Notes: generated from the sequence alone by a model not told the origin. 64,000 nt of DNA from Cellulomonas dongxiuzhuiae (GCF_018623035.1 NZ_CP076023.1:1426001-1490000), one strand, 5' to 3'. Shown: positions 42,915 through 52,439, counted from the stretch's first letter. Numbers and translations: made by a program.

Positions 42915-43796
42915 TCAGTCGGGGACGCGCACCATGCCCTCCTGCGCGATCGACGCGACGAGCGCACCGTCGCTGTCGAACACGCGCGCGGCGCCCAGGC
43001 CGCGGCCGCCCTGCGCGCTCGGGGTGGACTGCGTGAACAGCAGCCAGTCGTCGACGCGCACGTCGCGGTGCCACCACATGGCGTGGTCCAGGCTGGCCAT
43101 GGACAGCCCCGGCGTGGCCCAGGGCCGGCCGGCCCGGCGGAGCACGGGCTCGAGCATGATCTGGTCGCACGCGTACGCGAGGAGCGCGCGGTGCAGCAGC
43201 TGGTCGTCGGGCACGGGGCCACGGGCACGCGCCCACACGCTCTGACGGCCCAGCGGCGAGTCGGCGTCGGGCCGCAGGTAGATGGGCCCGGGGATGTGCC
43301 GCAGGTCGAACGCCGACTCCTGCGCCCAGAACTTGGCCATGGGGTGGTCGACGTCGCCGAGGACGTCGAGGGCCGAGGCGACCTCGTCCGGTCCCGGCAC
43401 GACGGGCATGGCCTCGGCGTACTCGATGCCCGGCTGACGCTCCTGGAACGAGGAGATCATCGACAGGATCGGCACGTCGCCCTGCAGCGCGTGCGTGCGG
43501 CGCGCCGAGAAGGAGCGGCCGTCGCGGAGCCGCTCGACCGCGAAGCCGATGGGAGCGGCGTCGTCGCCGGGACGCAGGAAGTACCCGTGCAGCGAGTGCG
43601 GCAGCCGCCCGTCGGGCACGGTGCGGCCCGCGGCGAGGAGGGCCTGCGCGAGGACCTGCCCCCCGAAGACGCGTCCCTGCGGCTGCGGCAGGCTCTGGCC
43701 CTCGAACACGTCGGGCTGCTGCGCGTCGGCGGTCAGGTCGAGCGCCCGCAGGACCGCGCCCACGGGGTCGTGGCTCGCTCCCCCCGGCTCAGTCAT
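42915..43796 (-). CDS. tesB: Acyl-CoA thioesterase II
   Basis: The 293-aa protein is a double-hotdog Tes[52 protein letters not shown] in the first half and [22 protein letters not shown] with [12 protein letters not shown] in the second, including the catalytic D and Q/T positions. It releases free fatty acids from acyl-CoA. The start is ATG 43796 ([10 protein letters not shown]), which overlaps the 3' end of the globin gene by 8 bp, so the two form an operon. Confidence 0.93.
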   Translation of the reverse strand: MTEPGGASHDPVGAVLRALDLTADAQQPDVFEGQSLPQPQGRVFGGQVLAQALLAAGRTVPDGRLPHSLHGYFLRPGDDAAPIGFAVERLRDGRSFSARRTHALQGDVPILSMISSFQERQPGIEYAEAMPVVPGPDEVASALDVLGDVDHPMAKFWAQESAFDLRHIPGPIYLRPDADSPLGRQSVWARARGPVPDDQLLHRALLAYACDQIMLEPVLRRAGRPWATPGLSMASLDHAMWWHRDVRVDDWLLFTQSTPSAQGGRGLGAARVFDSDGALVASIAQEGMVRVPD

Positions 43797-44181
43797 CGAA
43801 CGTGTTGAGCATCGAGTGCGCGGCACGCTCGAGGTAGTCCCAGAGCTCGGCGTGGTGCAGCGGGGCGAGCGCGAGGGAGTCGAGCGCTGCGCGCATGTGC
43901 AGCATCCAGCGGTCCCGGGCGTCCGGGTTGACCTTGTAGGGCGCGTGGCGCATGCGCAGCCGCGGGTGGCCGCGCTGCTCGGAGTAGGTCGTGGGGCCGC
44001 CCCAGTACTGCTCGAGGAAGTGCGTGAGGCGCTCGGCCGCGGGGCCGAGGTCCTCCTCGGGGTACATGGGACGGAGCACGGGGTCGGTCGCGACGCCGCG
44101 GTAGAACTCGTCGACGAGCCGGACGAACGTCTCGTGCCCGCCGACGGCGGCGTAGAACGAGTCGTCTCTCACGTCGACCAT
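43789..44181 (-). CDS. glbO: Truncated haemoglobin, group II (GlbO type)
   Basis: The 130-aa haem protein has [24 protein letters not shown], the [26 protein letters not shown] stretch and [23 protein letters not shown], where the proximal His and the group II tryptophan lie. It binds O2 or NO and protects respiration or stores oxygen. I chose ATG 44181; a GTG two codons upstream is possible. It is followed by tesB with an 8-bp overlap, a link also seen in mycobacteria. Confidence 0.92.
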   Translation of the reverse strand: MVDVRDDSFYAAVGGHETFVRLVDEFYRGVATDPVLRPMYPEEDLGPAAERLTHFLEQYWGGPTTYSEQRGHPRLRMRHAPYKVNPDARDRWMLHMRAALDSLALAPLHHAELWDYLERAAHSMLNTFDD

Positions 44182-44245
44182 CCTCACACGCGGGGCGCCG
44201 CGCCCCGGCAGCGACGGGGTGTGGGCCGCACCACGCCGACGACCG

Positions 44246-45928
44246 TCACAGCCCGAGCTCGTCCAGGACGGGCAGCCCGGCACGCACGACGGCGCGTGCG
44301 TCGGCGGCGCTCGACGCGTCGGCGGCACGCCGGGCCAGCACGCGGCACGTCGCCAGGTCGGTCGCGCCCAGGACCGCCGCGACGTCGGGCAGCGCGCGCG
44401 GCGTCATCGACAGCGACGTGACGCCCAGGCCGACGAGCACGACGGCGAGGGCGGGGTCGGCGGCCGCCTCGCCGCACACGCCGACGGGCCGCGCCTGTGC
44501 CGCACCGCCGAGAGCGGTGGCCTCGACGAGCCGCAGCACGGCGGGCTGCCAGGCGTCGGACAGCGCGGCCACGGCGCCCAGCAGCCGGTCCGCGGCCATC
44601 GTGTACTGCGTGAGGTCGTTGGTGCCGATGCTCGCGAACCGGGCGTGCGCGAGCATCGGGCCGGCCAGCAGTGCCGCGCTCGGCACCTCGACCATGATCC
44701 CCGCCGTGGTCAGGCCGTGCCGCGCGCACGCGGCGACGAACTGCTCGGTCTCGTCGACGGTCGCCACCATCGGCGCCATGACCCACGTCGTCGTCCCCGG
44801 GTGCGCCGCGGCGGCGCGCGCGATCGCCGTGAGCTGGTCCTCCAGCACGTCAGGCCGCTCCTGCGCGACCCGTAGGCCGCGCACGCCGAGCGCCGGGTTG
44901 GTCTCCGGTGCTGCGTGGAGGAACGGCAGCGGCTTGTCGGCACCCGCGTCGAGCGTGCGCACGACGACCTTGCGGCCCGTGAACGCCGCCAGCACGCGCC
45001 CGTAGGCGGCGGTCTGCTCGTCGACGTCCGGCGCCTGCGTGCGGTCGAGGAACGCGAACTCGGTGCGGAACAGCCCGACCCCCTGGGCGCCGGAGTCGGC
45101 CGCCGCCTGCGCCTCGGCCGGGTCACCGACGTTGGCCACCAGCTCGACGCGGTGCCCGTCCGCTGTGCGGCCGTCGCCGTCGAAGGTGCGGACGGCACCG
45201 GCCAGCGCGCGCACGCGTCGCACGGCGTCGTCCGACGGGCCGGGTGTCACGGTGCCCGCGGCGCCGTCGACCAGCAGCAGCGTGCCGTCGGGGACGTCCA
45301 GCACGCCCGGGGCGGCCACCACCGCGGGGATGCCGCGCGAACGGGCGAGGATCGCCGTGTGCGACGTCGGGCCGCCGGCTGCGGTGACCACCGCGACGAC
45401 CCGCTGCGGGTCCAGCGTGGCCATGAGCGCCGGGGCGAGGTCCTGTGCGACCAGCACGTAGGGCTCGGCCCGCACGGGCACGCCGGGCGCCTGCTGACCC
45501 GTCAGGTGGGCGACGAGCCGGTTGCGCACGTCGACCACGTCGCGCACCCGCTCCGCCATGCGCCCACCGAGGGCCTCCAGGTCGGCGGACACGGTGTCGG
45601 CCGCCTCCCAGACCGCACGCTCCGGGACGAGGTGCTCGTCACGGACGCGTTGCTGGGCATCGGCGACCAGCGACGGGTCCGCGGCCATCGCGGCGGTGGC
45701 GTGCAGCAGCGCCGCGGCGTCACCCTCGGCCGCGAGCGCCGCGGCGTCGAGCTCGTCACGCACGGCCGCCGCCGACCGCGCGACCTGCTCGACGGCCGCC
45801 TGCCGGTCCGCACCAGGGGGCAGGCGGCGACCCGCCGGCGGTTCGGCGACCGCGTCGGGCAGGTGGACGGCCGGGCCGACCGCGCGGCCCGGGCTCACGC
45901 CGATGCCGACCACGTTGGTGGTGACCAC
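44246..45928 (-). CDS. ptsI: PTS Enzyme I (phosphoenolpyruvate-protein phosphotransferase)
   Basis: Enzyme I passes phosphate from PEP to HPr in sugar uptake. The 560-aa protein has the N-terminal [15 protein letters not shown], the phosphorylated His in [22 protein letters not shown] (about residue 187), and the PEP-binding barrel [54 protein letters not shown] and [10 protein letters not shown]. The GTG at 45928 has GAGGAGG 6 nt upstream. It is divergent from free-standing EIIB and EIIA genes across a 200-bp gap. No HPr gene is in the window. Confidence 0.95.
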   Translation of the reverse strand: MVTTNVVGIGVSPGRAVGPAVHLPDAVAEPPAGRRLPPGADRQAAVEQVARSAAAVRDELDAAALAAEGDAAALLHATAAMAADPSLVADAQQRVRDEHLVPERAVWEAADTVSADLEALGGRMAERVRDVVDVRNRLVAHLTGQQAPGVPVRAEPYVLVAQDLAPALMATLDPQRVVAVVTAAGGPTSHTAILARSRGIPAVVAAPGVLDVPDGTLLLVDGAAGTVTPGPSDDAVRRVRALAGAVRTFDGDGRTADGHRVELVANVGDPAEAQAAADSGAQGVGLFRTEFAFLDRTQAPDVDEQTAAYGRVLAAFTGRKVVVRTLDAGADKPLPFLHAAPETNPALGVRGLRVAQERPDVLEDQLTAIARAAAAHPGTTTWVMAPMVATVDETEQFVAACARHGLTTAGIMVEVPSAALLAGPMLAHARFASIGTNDLTQYTMAADRLLGAVAALSDAWQPAVLRLVEATALGGAAQARPVGVCGEAAADPALAVVLVGLGVTSLSMTPRALPDVAAVLGATDLATCRVLARRAADASSAADARAVVRAGLPVLDELGL

Positions 45929-46022
45929 CTGCGACCTCCTCGGTGCCTGCGCGCGACGCGGGCTCCGTCGCCGTCCGTCGTCGTCGTGCCCGCAGTCTGT
46001 CGCTCGCGCGCGCCGCGGGCCA

Positions 46023-46048
46023 GTGACGACACGCGTGTGCGTCGTCAC
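46023..46048. promoter_or_regulatory. Inverted repeat in the ptsI/EIIB divergent gap
   Basis: GTGACGAC (46023-46030) and GTCGTCAC (46041-46048) are perfect complements with a 10-bp centre. The site lies midway between the divergent starts and is a candidate operator controlling both directions. Confidence 0.5.
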
Positions 46049-46090
46049 CCTGCCCGGTGGACGCGGGGTCCGCGGGGCCCGGGACGGCGG

Positions 46091-46096
46091 TAACCT
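46091..46096 (+). promoter_or_regulatory. Candidate -10 of the EIIB-EIIA operon
   Basis: TAACCT lies 32 nt before the EIIB start, leaving room for a short leader with a GGGGAGAG ribosome-binding site. Confidence 0.45.
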
Positions 46097-46128
46097 GGGG
46101 ACGAGAAGCCGACACCCGGGGAGAGCCA

Positions 46129-46359
46129 TTGAGCAAGGCAGAGCAGATCCTGGCCGCACTGGGTGGGGAGACGAACGTCGTCGACCTCGAGCCGTGCATC
46201 ACGCGCCTGCGGGTCGAGGTCGGTGACGCGCAGCTCGTCGACGAGGCGGCGCTGCGGGCGAGCGGCGCGTTCGGCGTCGTGCGCTCGGGCCGCATCGTGC
46301 AGGTCATCGTCGGGCCCGAGGCGGACAGCCTCGCGGCCGAGCTCGACCACCTGCGCTGA
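46129..46359 (+). CDS. PTS glucose/GlcNAc-type EIIB domain protein
   Basis: This 76-aa protein is a free-standing EIIB: KAEQILAALGGETNVVDLEPCITRLRVEV contains the phosphorylated Cys (about residue 23) in C-I-T-R-L-R, and ASGAFGVVRSGRIVQVIVGPEADSLAAEL completes the domain. The start appears to be TTG at 46129, because GGGGAGAG is well placed 5' of it and no ATG or GTG is in frame nearby. It receives phosphate from EIIA and would hand it to a membrane EIIC that is not in this window. Confidence 0.9.
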   Translation: MSKAEQILAALGGETNVVDLEPCITRLRVEVGDAQLVDEAALRASGAFGVVRSGRIVQVIVGPEADSLAAELDHLR

Positions 46360-46372
46360 TCGTGACGCACGC

Positions 46373-46843
46373 GTGACCGCGCTGCGTCTCGCGAGCCCGG
46401 TCCCCGGCGTCGTGCGGCCGCTGTCGGCCGTGCCGGACCCGGTGTTCGCCGAGCAGATGGTCGGTCCCGGGGTGGCGGTCGAGCCCGACCGCACCGGGCG
46501 CCAGGACGTCCTGGCCCCCTGCGACGGCGTCGTCGGTGCGCTGCACCCCCACGCGTTCGCGCTGGAGCTCGACGACGGCCGCGGCGTGCTCGTGCACGTC
46601 GGCATCGACACGGTCACCCTCGCCGGGCTGGGCTTCGACGTGCACGTCGAGCGGGGGCAGCGCGTGCGCGCGGGGGAGCGCGTGCTGAGCTGGTCGCCGG
46701 TGGACGTCGCCGCCGCCGGGCTGTCGACCGTGTGCCCCGTGATCGCCCTGCAGGCGGACCCCGCCGCTGTCACGGCCGTGGTCGCGGACGGCGAGCACGT
46801 GGCCGCGGGTCAGGCCCTCCTGGCGTGGTCGCCCGCGCCCTGA
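46373..46843 (+). CDS. PTS glucose-type EIIA domain protein
   Basis: The 156-aa protein is a free-standing Crr-like EIIA: ASPVPGVVRPLSAVPDPVFAEQMVGPGVAVEP, HPHAFALELDDGRGVLVHVGIDTVTLAG with the active His in V-H-V-G-I-D-T, and FDVHVERGQRVRAGERVLSW. It takes phosphate from HPr and may also regulate permeases. The start GTG 46373 is 13 nt after the EIIB stop. The gene converges on mscS with only 7 bp between stops. Confidence 0.9.
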   Translation: MTALRLASPVPGVVRPLSAVPDPVFAEQMVGPGVAVEPDRTGRQDVLAPCDGVVGALHPHAFALELDDGRGVLVHVGIDTVTLAGLGFDVHVERGQRVRAGERVLSWSPVDVAAAGLSTVCPVIALQADPAAVTAVVADGEHVAAGQALLAWSPAP

Positions 46844-46850
46844 CGCCGCG

Positions 46851-48107
46851 TCACCCGGGCGACCGCCCCTGCGGCTGCTCGGGCTCGACCGCCTCGTGCA
46901 GCGGGGTGTCATGGGGGTCGCGCCCGCCGTCGGCGGGGTCGGTGCTCTCGCGGGACCCCGCGCCGGACCCAGCGTCGGTCCCGCCCTCGGGGCCGGCGTC
47001 CGGTGCGGACGCCTCCGGCGCAGGCGGGACGGGCGCCGCCGCGACCGCGGCGCCCACCATGCCGCCCCCGTCCGCCCCGGCGGGCCGGTCGCGGCGCTCC
47101 TGGTGCGCGACCAGCGCGTCGCGCTGCCCGGCGAGCGGCACACCGGCCGCCTCGAGCGCGTCCCGCACGGCGACCCGCAGGTGCCGGGCGACCTCCCAGT
47201 GCATCGCCGGCGCGGTCCGCACGGACAGCCGCAGGCCCACGGCGTCGGCGGCCAGCTTCTCGGCCCCCGTGACGCTCGGCTCGCCCTGCAGGTAGGCGCC
47301 CACGAGGGGGTCCGTGGCCACCCGGCGCGCCGCCTCCTCGAGCAGGCCGCGCGCCTCGTCGAGGTCGACGAAGTAGTCCACGTCGACCTCGACCACGGCG
47401 GTGCTGAAGCCCTGCGTCTTGTTGCCGACGCGGATCATCGACCCGTTCGGGACGTACCAGAGCGTCCCGTCGACGTCGCGCAGCTTGGTCACGCGCAGCC
47501 CGACGGCCTCGACGGTGCCCGTGGCAGCACCCACGTCGACGACGTCACCCACCCCGTACTGGTCCTCCAGCAGCATGAACAGCCCGGACAGGAAGTCCTT
47601 GACCAGGCTCTGCGCACCGAAGCCGACGGCGACGCCGACGATGCCCGCCGACGCGATGAACGGCGCCAGGTTCACGCCCAGCGCGTCGAGCACGAGGACG
47701 GCGGCGATGGACCCCACGACGATCGAGGCGGTCGAGCGCAGCACCGAGCCGATGGTCCGGGCGCGCTGTGCGCGGCGCGCGGTCGCGAGCGGGTTCGCCT
47801 TGAGCAGCACCGACCCGACCTCGGAGCGCCCGAGCGGACGCAGCAGGCCGCGCTCGGTGAGGGTCTCGCCCTCGGCGACGTGCGTCGTGATGCCCGCGAT
47901 GGCGCGCCGCAGGAGGAGCAGCACGATCGCGCTGATGATGACGATGAGGACGATGCGCAGGGGGACGCCGACGAACCACTTCCCCCACTCGCCCGCCCAG
48001 GCACCCCAGTCGCCGTCCTTGGGCGCGATGGTCCCCGGGGACGGGTTGCTCGTGGACGCGGTCGGGTCTGCCGAGAGCAGAGCCGCGAACGGGATCGCCG
48101 CGGTCAC
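46851..48107 (-). CDS. mscS: MscS-family mechanosensitive channel
   Basis: The 418-aa protein has three hydrophobic helices and the MscS core: pore helix TM3 FIASAGIVGVAVGFGAQSLVKDFLSGLFMLLEDQYGVGDVVDVG, then the beta domain GTVEAVGLRVTKLRDVDGTLWYVPNGSMIRVGNKTQG. It opens on membrane tension and releases solutes after osmotic downshift. A P/A/G/E-rich cytoplasmic tail of about 75 residues follows. The GTG at 48107 overlaps the peptidase stop by 4 bp. Confidence 0.93.
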   Translation of the reverse strand: MTAAIPFAALLSADPTASTSNPSPGTIAPKDGDWGAWAGEWGKWFVGVPLRIVLIVIISAIVLLLLRRAIAGITTHVAEGETLTERGLLRPLGRSEVGSVLLKANPLATARRAQRARTIGSVLRSTASIVVGSIAAVLVLDALGVNLAPFIASAGIVGVAVGFGAQSLVKDFLSGLFMLLEDQYGVGDVVDVGAATGTVEAVGLRVTKLRDVDGTLWYVPNGSMIRVGNKTQGFSTAVVEVDVDYFVDLDEARGLLEEAARRVATDPLVGAYLQGEPSVTGAEKLAADAVGLRLSVRTAPAMHWEVARHLRVAVRDALEAAGVPLAGQRDALVAHQERRDRPAGADGGGMVGAAVAAAPVPPAPEASAPDAGPEGGTDAGSGAGSRESTDPADGGRDPHDTPLHEAVEPEQPQGRSPG

Positions 48108-50362
48108 GGGCCGACCGCCGCGAGCAGGTCCGTGCGGTCTGCGACGAACTGCAGCTGCTCGACCGACAGCCCGATCGTGCGCGACAGCGCGCGCGCCCCG
48201 TGCCCGACGCCGATCTCGCGGCGCACCAGCACCGGCCGCTGGGCGGGGTCGGACGTCGTCGCGGCCTGCAGGGCCGCCGCGAGCTTGCGTGCGTGCAGCG
48301 GGTCGACGCGCGAGTCGCCCTCGAAGACCGTGAACAGCACCGCGGGGTAGGCGGCGCCGTCGACGACACGGTGGTACGGGGAGTAGCCGAGCAGCCACCC
48401 CAGCTCCTGGGGGTCCTCCGCGTCGCCGTACTCCTCGGTCCACGTCACGCCCAGGCCGAACCGCTGGTAGCGCACCATGTCGAGCAGCGGTGCGGAGCAC
48501 ACCGCGGCGGCCCACAGGTCGGGGCGCTGCGTGACCGCCGCGCCGACGAGGAGGCCACCGTTGGAGCCGCCCCAGCACGCGAGCGCGCCCGTGGTCGTCC
48601 ACCCCTCGGCCACCAGGTGCTCGGCGACCGCGTGGAAGTCGTCGAAGACGTTCTGCTTGTGCGCGCGCATGCCGGCGCGGTGCCACTCCTCGCCCTCCTC
48701 GCCGCCGCCGCGCAGGTTCGCGACCACGTAGACGCCGCCGGCCTCGACCCACGCGAGCGTGGTCGCGGAGAACGCCGGGTCCAGGCTGACCTGGAAGCCG
48801 CCGTACCCGTAGAGCGCGGTCGGGGCGGGCGACAGCGGCTGTCCGTCGGGTCCGACGTGGTCGGCGCGCGCGAGCACGAACGCGCGCACGGTCGTGCCGT
48901 CGGCGCTCGTGACCTCGATCTGCTGCGTGCGGACCTCGGGCAGGTCGGGCAGGGCCCCGGGGGGCGCCGCCCACAGCGTGACCACCCCGGTCGTGGCGTC
49001 GTACCGGTGCACGTGCGGCAGCGTCACGTGGTCGGTGTAGGCGAACCAGACGTCGGGGCCGCCCTCGGGGCGGGTCACGAGGCCGGACACCGAACCGAGC
49101 CCGGGCAGCGGGACCCCGCCCGTGCGGGCACCCGTGCGCGGGTCGTGGACGGTGACCTCGCTCACCGCGTGGCGACGCCACGCTGCCAGCAGCCCGGTGG
49201 GCGCGGTCGGGTCGCCATCGTCGACGAACGCGACGTCCTCGAGCACCGCGACGTCGTCCTGCGGCAGCAGGGTGGCCCAGTGCGTGACGCCGGGGGTCGT
49301 GGGGTCGGTCACGACGAGCCGGCCGCGGGGGGCGTCGAGGTCCGTGTGCAGGTAGAGCCGCCCGTCGCGACCGACCCACGCGCCGACCTCGGCGTCCAGC
49401 CCCACGGCGACCTCGACGAACGTCGGTGCCTCGTGCGCGCCGGGCGCCGCGAGGTCGGCGATCCAGACGTCGGTGCGCGGTGCGGTGCCCGCCGCCGCGG
49501 AGACGAGCAGCCAGCGGCCGTCGCGGCTGACCTGCACGCCGTAGTAGCTGGTCATCGGCAGGCCCGCGCCGAACACCTCGACGTCCTGCTCCGGCGGCGT
49601 CCCCACGCGGTGCAGCCAGACGCGCCGGTGGTACTGCTGCTCGTCGGCCGGGACGAGGTCGGGCGCGAGCCGTCGGACGTAGTAGAACGCGTCACCGCCC
49701 GGCAGCCACGCGACGGGGGAGTAGCGCGCGCGGTCGATCGGCCCGTCGACGCTCTCGCCCGTCGCCACGTCGAGCACGTGCAGGACGCTCTCCTCGGTGC
49801 CGCCGTGCGACACCTGGTAGGCGAGCAGGTCGCCCTCCTTCGAGGGCTGCCAGGCGTCCAGGGTCGTCGTGCCCGTCGCGTCGAGCGCGAGCGGGTCGAT
49901 GAGGACCCGTTCGACCTCACCGGGCGCGGCACCCGCCGCGGCCACGTCGCCCGGCTCGGCGACCACGACGACCGCGTGCTCCTGGTCCCCGGTGCGACGT
50001 GAGAAGAACCGCCGGTCGCCGCGCCAGGCCGGTGCTCCGACGAACCCCGCGCCGAGCAGGCCGCGCAGGCGCGCCGAGAGGGCCGCATCGGCGAGCGGTG
50101 TGCCGGCGGCCCGTGCCGCCAGGCCCTCGCGGTAGGCCGCGTACAGGTCGTCCTGCGCGCGCGACCAGCGCTGGGTGCGCTCGTCGTCGGGGTCCTCGAG
50201 CGTGCGGTAGGGGTCGGCCACCCGGTGGCCGGCGAGCTCCTCGACGAGGTCGGTGCGCGGCGCCGGAGGGTAGGCGGCGACCGGGACCGCGGTCGGCGCG
50301 GGGGTGGTCGCGGGGCTCGTCGCGGGGGTGGCTGCGGCGGTGGGTGCGGGCTCGGTCGTCAC
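48104..50362 (-). CDS. Prolyl oligopeptidase family serine peptidase (S9A)
   Basis: The 752-aa protein has an N-terminal beta-propeller (from about residue 40, VEELAGHRVADPYRTLEDPDDERT) and a C-terminal alpha/beta-hydrolase domain. The triad is visible: Ser in ACWGGSNGGLLVGAAV (about 595), Asp in FEGDSRVDPLHARK and His in IGVGHGARAL. It cuts short proline-containing peptides; no signal peptide is seen, so it is cytoplasmic. The first 30 residues are A/T/P-rich. It is translationally coupled to mscS. Confidence 0.93.
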   Translation of the reverse strand: MTTEPAPTAAATPATSPATTPAPTAVPVAAYPPAPRTDLVEELAGHRVADPYRTLEDPDDERTQRWSRAQDDLYAAYREGLAARAAGTPLADAALSARLRGLLGAGFVGAPAWRGDRRFFSRRTGDQEHAVVVVAEPGDVAAAGAAPGEVERVLIDPLALDATGTTTLDAWQPSKEGDLLAYQVSHGGTEESVLHVLDVATGESVDGPIDRARYSPVAWLPGGDAFYYVRRLAPDLVPADEQQYHRRVWLHRVGTPPEQDVEVFGAGLPMTSYYGVQVSRDGRWLLVSAAAGTAPRTDVWIADLAAPGAHEAPTFVEVAVGLDAEVGAWVGRDGRLYLHTDLDAPRGRLVVTDPTTPGVTHWATLLPQDDVAVLEDVAFVDDGDPTAPTGLLAAWRRHAVSEVTVHDPRTGARTGGVPLPGLGSVSGLVTRPEGGPDVWFAYTDHVTLPHVHRYDATTGVVTLWAAPPGALPDLPEVRTQQIEVTSADGTTVRAFVLARADHVGPDGQPLSPAPTALYGYGGFQVSLDPAFSATTLAWVEAGGVYVVANLRGGGEEGEEWHRAGMRAHKQNVFDDFHAVAEHLVAEGWTTTGALACWGGSNGGLLVGAAVTQRPDLWAAAVCSAPLLDMVRYQRFGLGVTWTEEYGDAEDPQELGWLLGYSPYHRVVDGAAYPAVLFTVFEGDSRVDPLHARKLAAALQAATTSDPAQRPVLVRREIGVGHGARALSRTIGLSVEQLQFVADRTDLLAAVGP

Positions 50363-50430
50363 GACGCCACAGGCTACGTGGCCCGGGCGTGCGGTCGCGC
50401 AGGCCGTGGCCCGTCCGGGGGAGCGGTGCC

Positions 50431-51201
50431 TCAGCGGGAGATCGGCACCGGCAGGTCGGTCACGACGTCCTGCGCGCTGTCCTCCAGCGCACCGTCGCCG
50501 GTCAGACGCACGGTGTGACGCACGATCGTGCCGCCGTCCTGGACCCACGCGACGACCTCGAAGCCGTCGGCGGTCGGCGTGGCCGTCGTCGGGGCGACCT
50601 GCCCGTCGAGGGCGGCCCGGGCCGTGTCCGCGGCGGCCTGCGCGTCGGCGTCGAGCCGGGGGCGCAGCCGGACGTCGTCGAACGAGGCGATGCGCTGCGA
50701 CCACTGCGTGAACGAGCGCGTCGCGTCGAGGTACGTGTCGACGACGGCCGCGGCGGTCGCGGCGTCCGCGACGTGGACGTCCGCCTGCGCGAGCAGGTCG
50801 ACGAACACCTCGGGTGCGCCCGCGAGGACCACGGCACGGTCGTCGTCCGAGAGCGCGACGTACGCCCGCGAGCCGTGCGACCCGCCGCGCGCGAGCACGT
50901 CGAGGACCTGCCACCCGGTCAGCCACGGCGTGTCGAGCGGGGTCACCGTGGTGCCGTCGGACGTCACGAGGTCGGCGAGCGCGGGGTCGTCCGCGCGCAG
51001 CGCATCGGCCAGCCTCGTGCTCACGTCGTCCTCCTGGGGACCGTCGGTCGTCGGGGTGCCGCCTGCCGGCGCGGTGGTCGCGGCAGTCGTCGTCGGGGTC
51101 GTCGTGGGGCTGCTGGCGCCGTCGCACGCGCCGAGCGTCAGCAGGGCGCAGAGCGCGGCAGCCGCGCCGACCGCTGCCCGGTGGTGGTTGGTGCGTCGCA
51201 C
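50431..51201 (-). CDS. Hypothetical lipoprotein
   Basis: The 256-aa product has a lipoprotein signal (VGAAAALCALLTLGAC, Cys at about residue 26), a T/P-rich linker and a soluble domain of about 180 aa containing VTPLDTPWLTGWQVLDVLARGG, SFTQWSQRIASFDDVRLRPRLDADA and GFEVVAWVQDGGTIVRHTVRLTG. I do not recognise the domain. The GTG at 51201 has GAGGAG upstream. It lies between the prolyl oligopeptidase and the pilin-like metallopeptidase genes, all on the same strand. Confidence 0.8.
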   Translation of the reverse strand: MRRTNHHRAAVGAAAALCALLTLGACDGASSPTTTPTTTAATTAPAGGTPTTDGPQEDDVSTRLADALRADDPALADLVTSDGTTVTPLDTPWLTGWQVLDVLARGGSHGSRAYVALSDDDRAVVLAGAPEVFVDLLAQADVHVADAATAAAVVDTYLDATRSFTQWSQRIASFDDVRLRPRLDADAQAAADTARAALDGQVAPTTATPTADGFEVVAWVQDGGTIVRHTVRLTGDGALEDSAQDVVTDLPVPISR

Positions 51202-51248
51202 GCCTGCTCCTCGTCCCGTCGTCCGTCGCGTCACGCTAGCCGCTGCCC

Positions 51249-52328
51249 TCAGTGCCTGTCGTCCCACGCGTCCCCGTAGTAGTCGTCGTACGGGTCACCG
51301 GTGTTCGACGTCACGTACGTGCCGTCGAGGAACAGGTTCCGGACCGCGGCGAACCCGGCGTCCCGCGCCTGCGCCCCGGTGCGGCCCGCCTTGACGGCGG
51401 CGTCGTACGCGTCCCAGTAGGTGTCGTCCGAGACGTCGGTGGGCATCTTCACACCCGCGTCCTCGAGCTCACGGGCCGCGAGGATCTCCTCCACGACGCC
51501 ACGCGTCTCCTCGTCGAGCATCCCGTTGACGTAGTCGTCGCGGGAGTCCTGGTCGATGTCCGGGCTCTGGCCCGCACGGTCGCTCTGCGCGTGGTTGACC
51601 TCGTGGACCAGGGTCCGGACGGTCTCGAGCGGCGTGTGGCCCGCGTCGATGTAGACGTCCGTGCCGTCCCAGTACGACCCGCGGCTGCTGTCCTTGATCG
51701 AGATGCCGTTGTCCGCGAGCCACTGCAGCATCTCGCGGCCGCGCTCGGTCTCCAGGAGGGTTCGCACGGCCTCGCCGTCGGGGTCCAGGCCCTCGGGGAT
51801 CGTGACGCCGTCGACGACGGGCAGCCCGTTGGACGGGTCCGTGGGGTGGCCCGTGGGCGTGGGTGTCGACGTCGGGTCGTCGGTGGGGTCCTCGGTGGGG
51901 TCCTCGGGGCAGAACCACCCGAGCGTCTCGCACCACCAGCTCGGTTCGTCGTCCTTCGTCTCCTCCTCGTCCTGGGGGTCCGAGCAGAACCAGCCGACGT
52001 TGTCGCACCACCAGCTCGGTTCGTCGTCGTCGGGCGCGTCGGTCCCGGGGTCACGCGTCGTGGGGGTGCTGCAGTCGGCCTGCCCCAGGGACGAGACCTC
52101 GCACACGAGCCGCGCGACGAGCGCCTGGGCGACGGGGCTGACGGCCAGGACGACCGACCCGATGATCGCGACGACGACCACCACGATGCCGACGTACTCG
52201 ATCGTGCTCTGACCGCGGTCGCGCAGCGGGTCGCCGACGGGACGGCCGGTGGTGAGGCGTTCCCTCCACGCCCCACCACGGGGCCGTCCCGTCGGCCGTC
52301 CTGGCACCCGCTCGCTCGTCGCGGTCAT
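51249..52328 (-). CDS. Pilin-like membrane-anchored putative zinc metallopeptidase with Trp/Cys repeats
   Basis: The 359-aa protein has an unusual layout. A basic N-terminus of about 38 residues is followed by GQSTIEYVGIVVVVVAIIG, which looks like a type IVb (Flp/Tad) pilin start with the conserved E5-type glutamate and a hydrophobic helix. Next are two nearly identical repeats, DDEPSWWCDNVGWFC and DDEPSWWCETLGWFC, set in acidic sequence, and a P/T/D-rich linker. The C-terminal domain (about residue 180 on) reads GISIKDSS, YIDAGHTPLETVRTLVHEVNHAQSDR and resembles DUF6782-type putative metallopeptidases; HEVNH is an HExxH zinc motif. It probably sits outside the membrane. No prepilin peptidase or tad genes are in the window. 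Confidence 0.85.
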   Translation of the reverse strand: MTATSERVPGRPTGRPRGGAWRERLTTGRPVGDPLRDRGQSTIEYVGIVVVVVAIIGSVVLAVSPVAQALVARLVCEVSSLGQADCSTPTTRDPGTDAPDDDEPSWWCDNVGWFCSDPQDEEETKDDEPSWWCETLGWFCPEDPTEDPTDDPTSTPTPTGHPTDPSNGLPVVDGVTIPEGLDPDGEAVRTLLETERGREMLQWLADNGISIKDSSRGSYWDGTDVYIDAGHTPLETVRTLVHEVNHAQSDRAGQSPDIDQDSRDDYVNGMLDEETRGVVEEILAARELEDAGVKMPTDVSDDTYWDAYDAAVKAGRTGAQARDAGFAAVRNLFLDGTYVTSNTGDPYDDYYGDAWDDRH

Positions 52329-52439
52329 GTGCCCAGCGTCGGGGAGCGGTGTGGGGGCGACCAGGGCCTGGAGCCCCTGTGCACGGGACCCGCCCTGGGT
52401 CCCCGGGCCCGGCGTCAGGCCGGGCGCCCTTCCCTCTGG

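Noticed and set aside
44191..44207. 7-bp hairpin CGGGGCG/CGCCCCG upstream of the globin gene
   Set aside because: It is too short and G/C-simple to separate from chance, and it lies in the globin leader where a terminator would make little sense.
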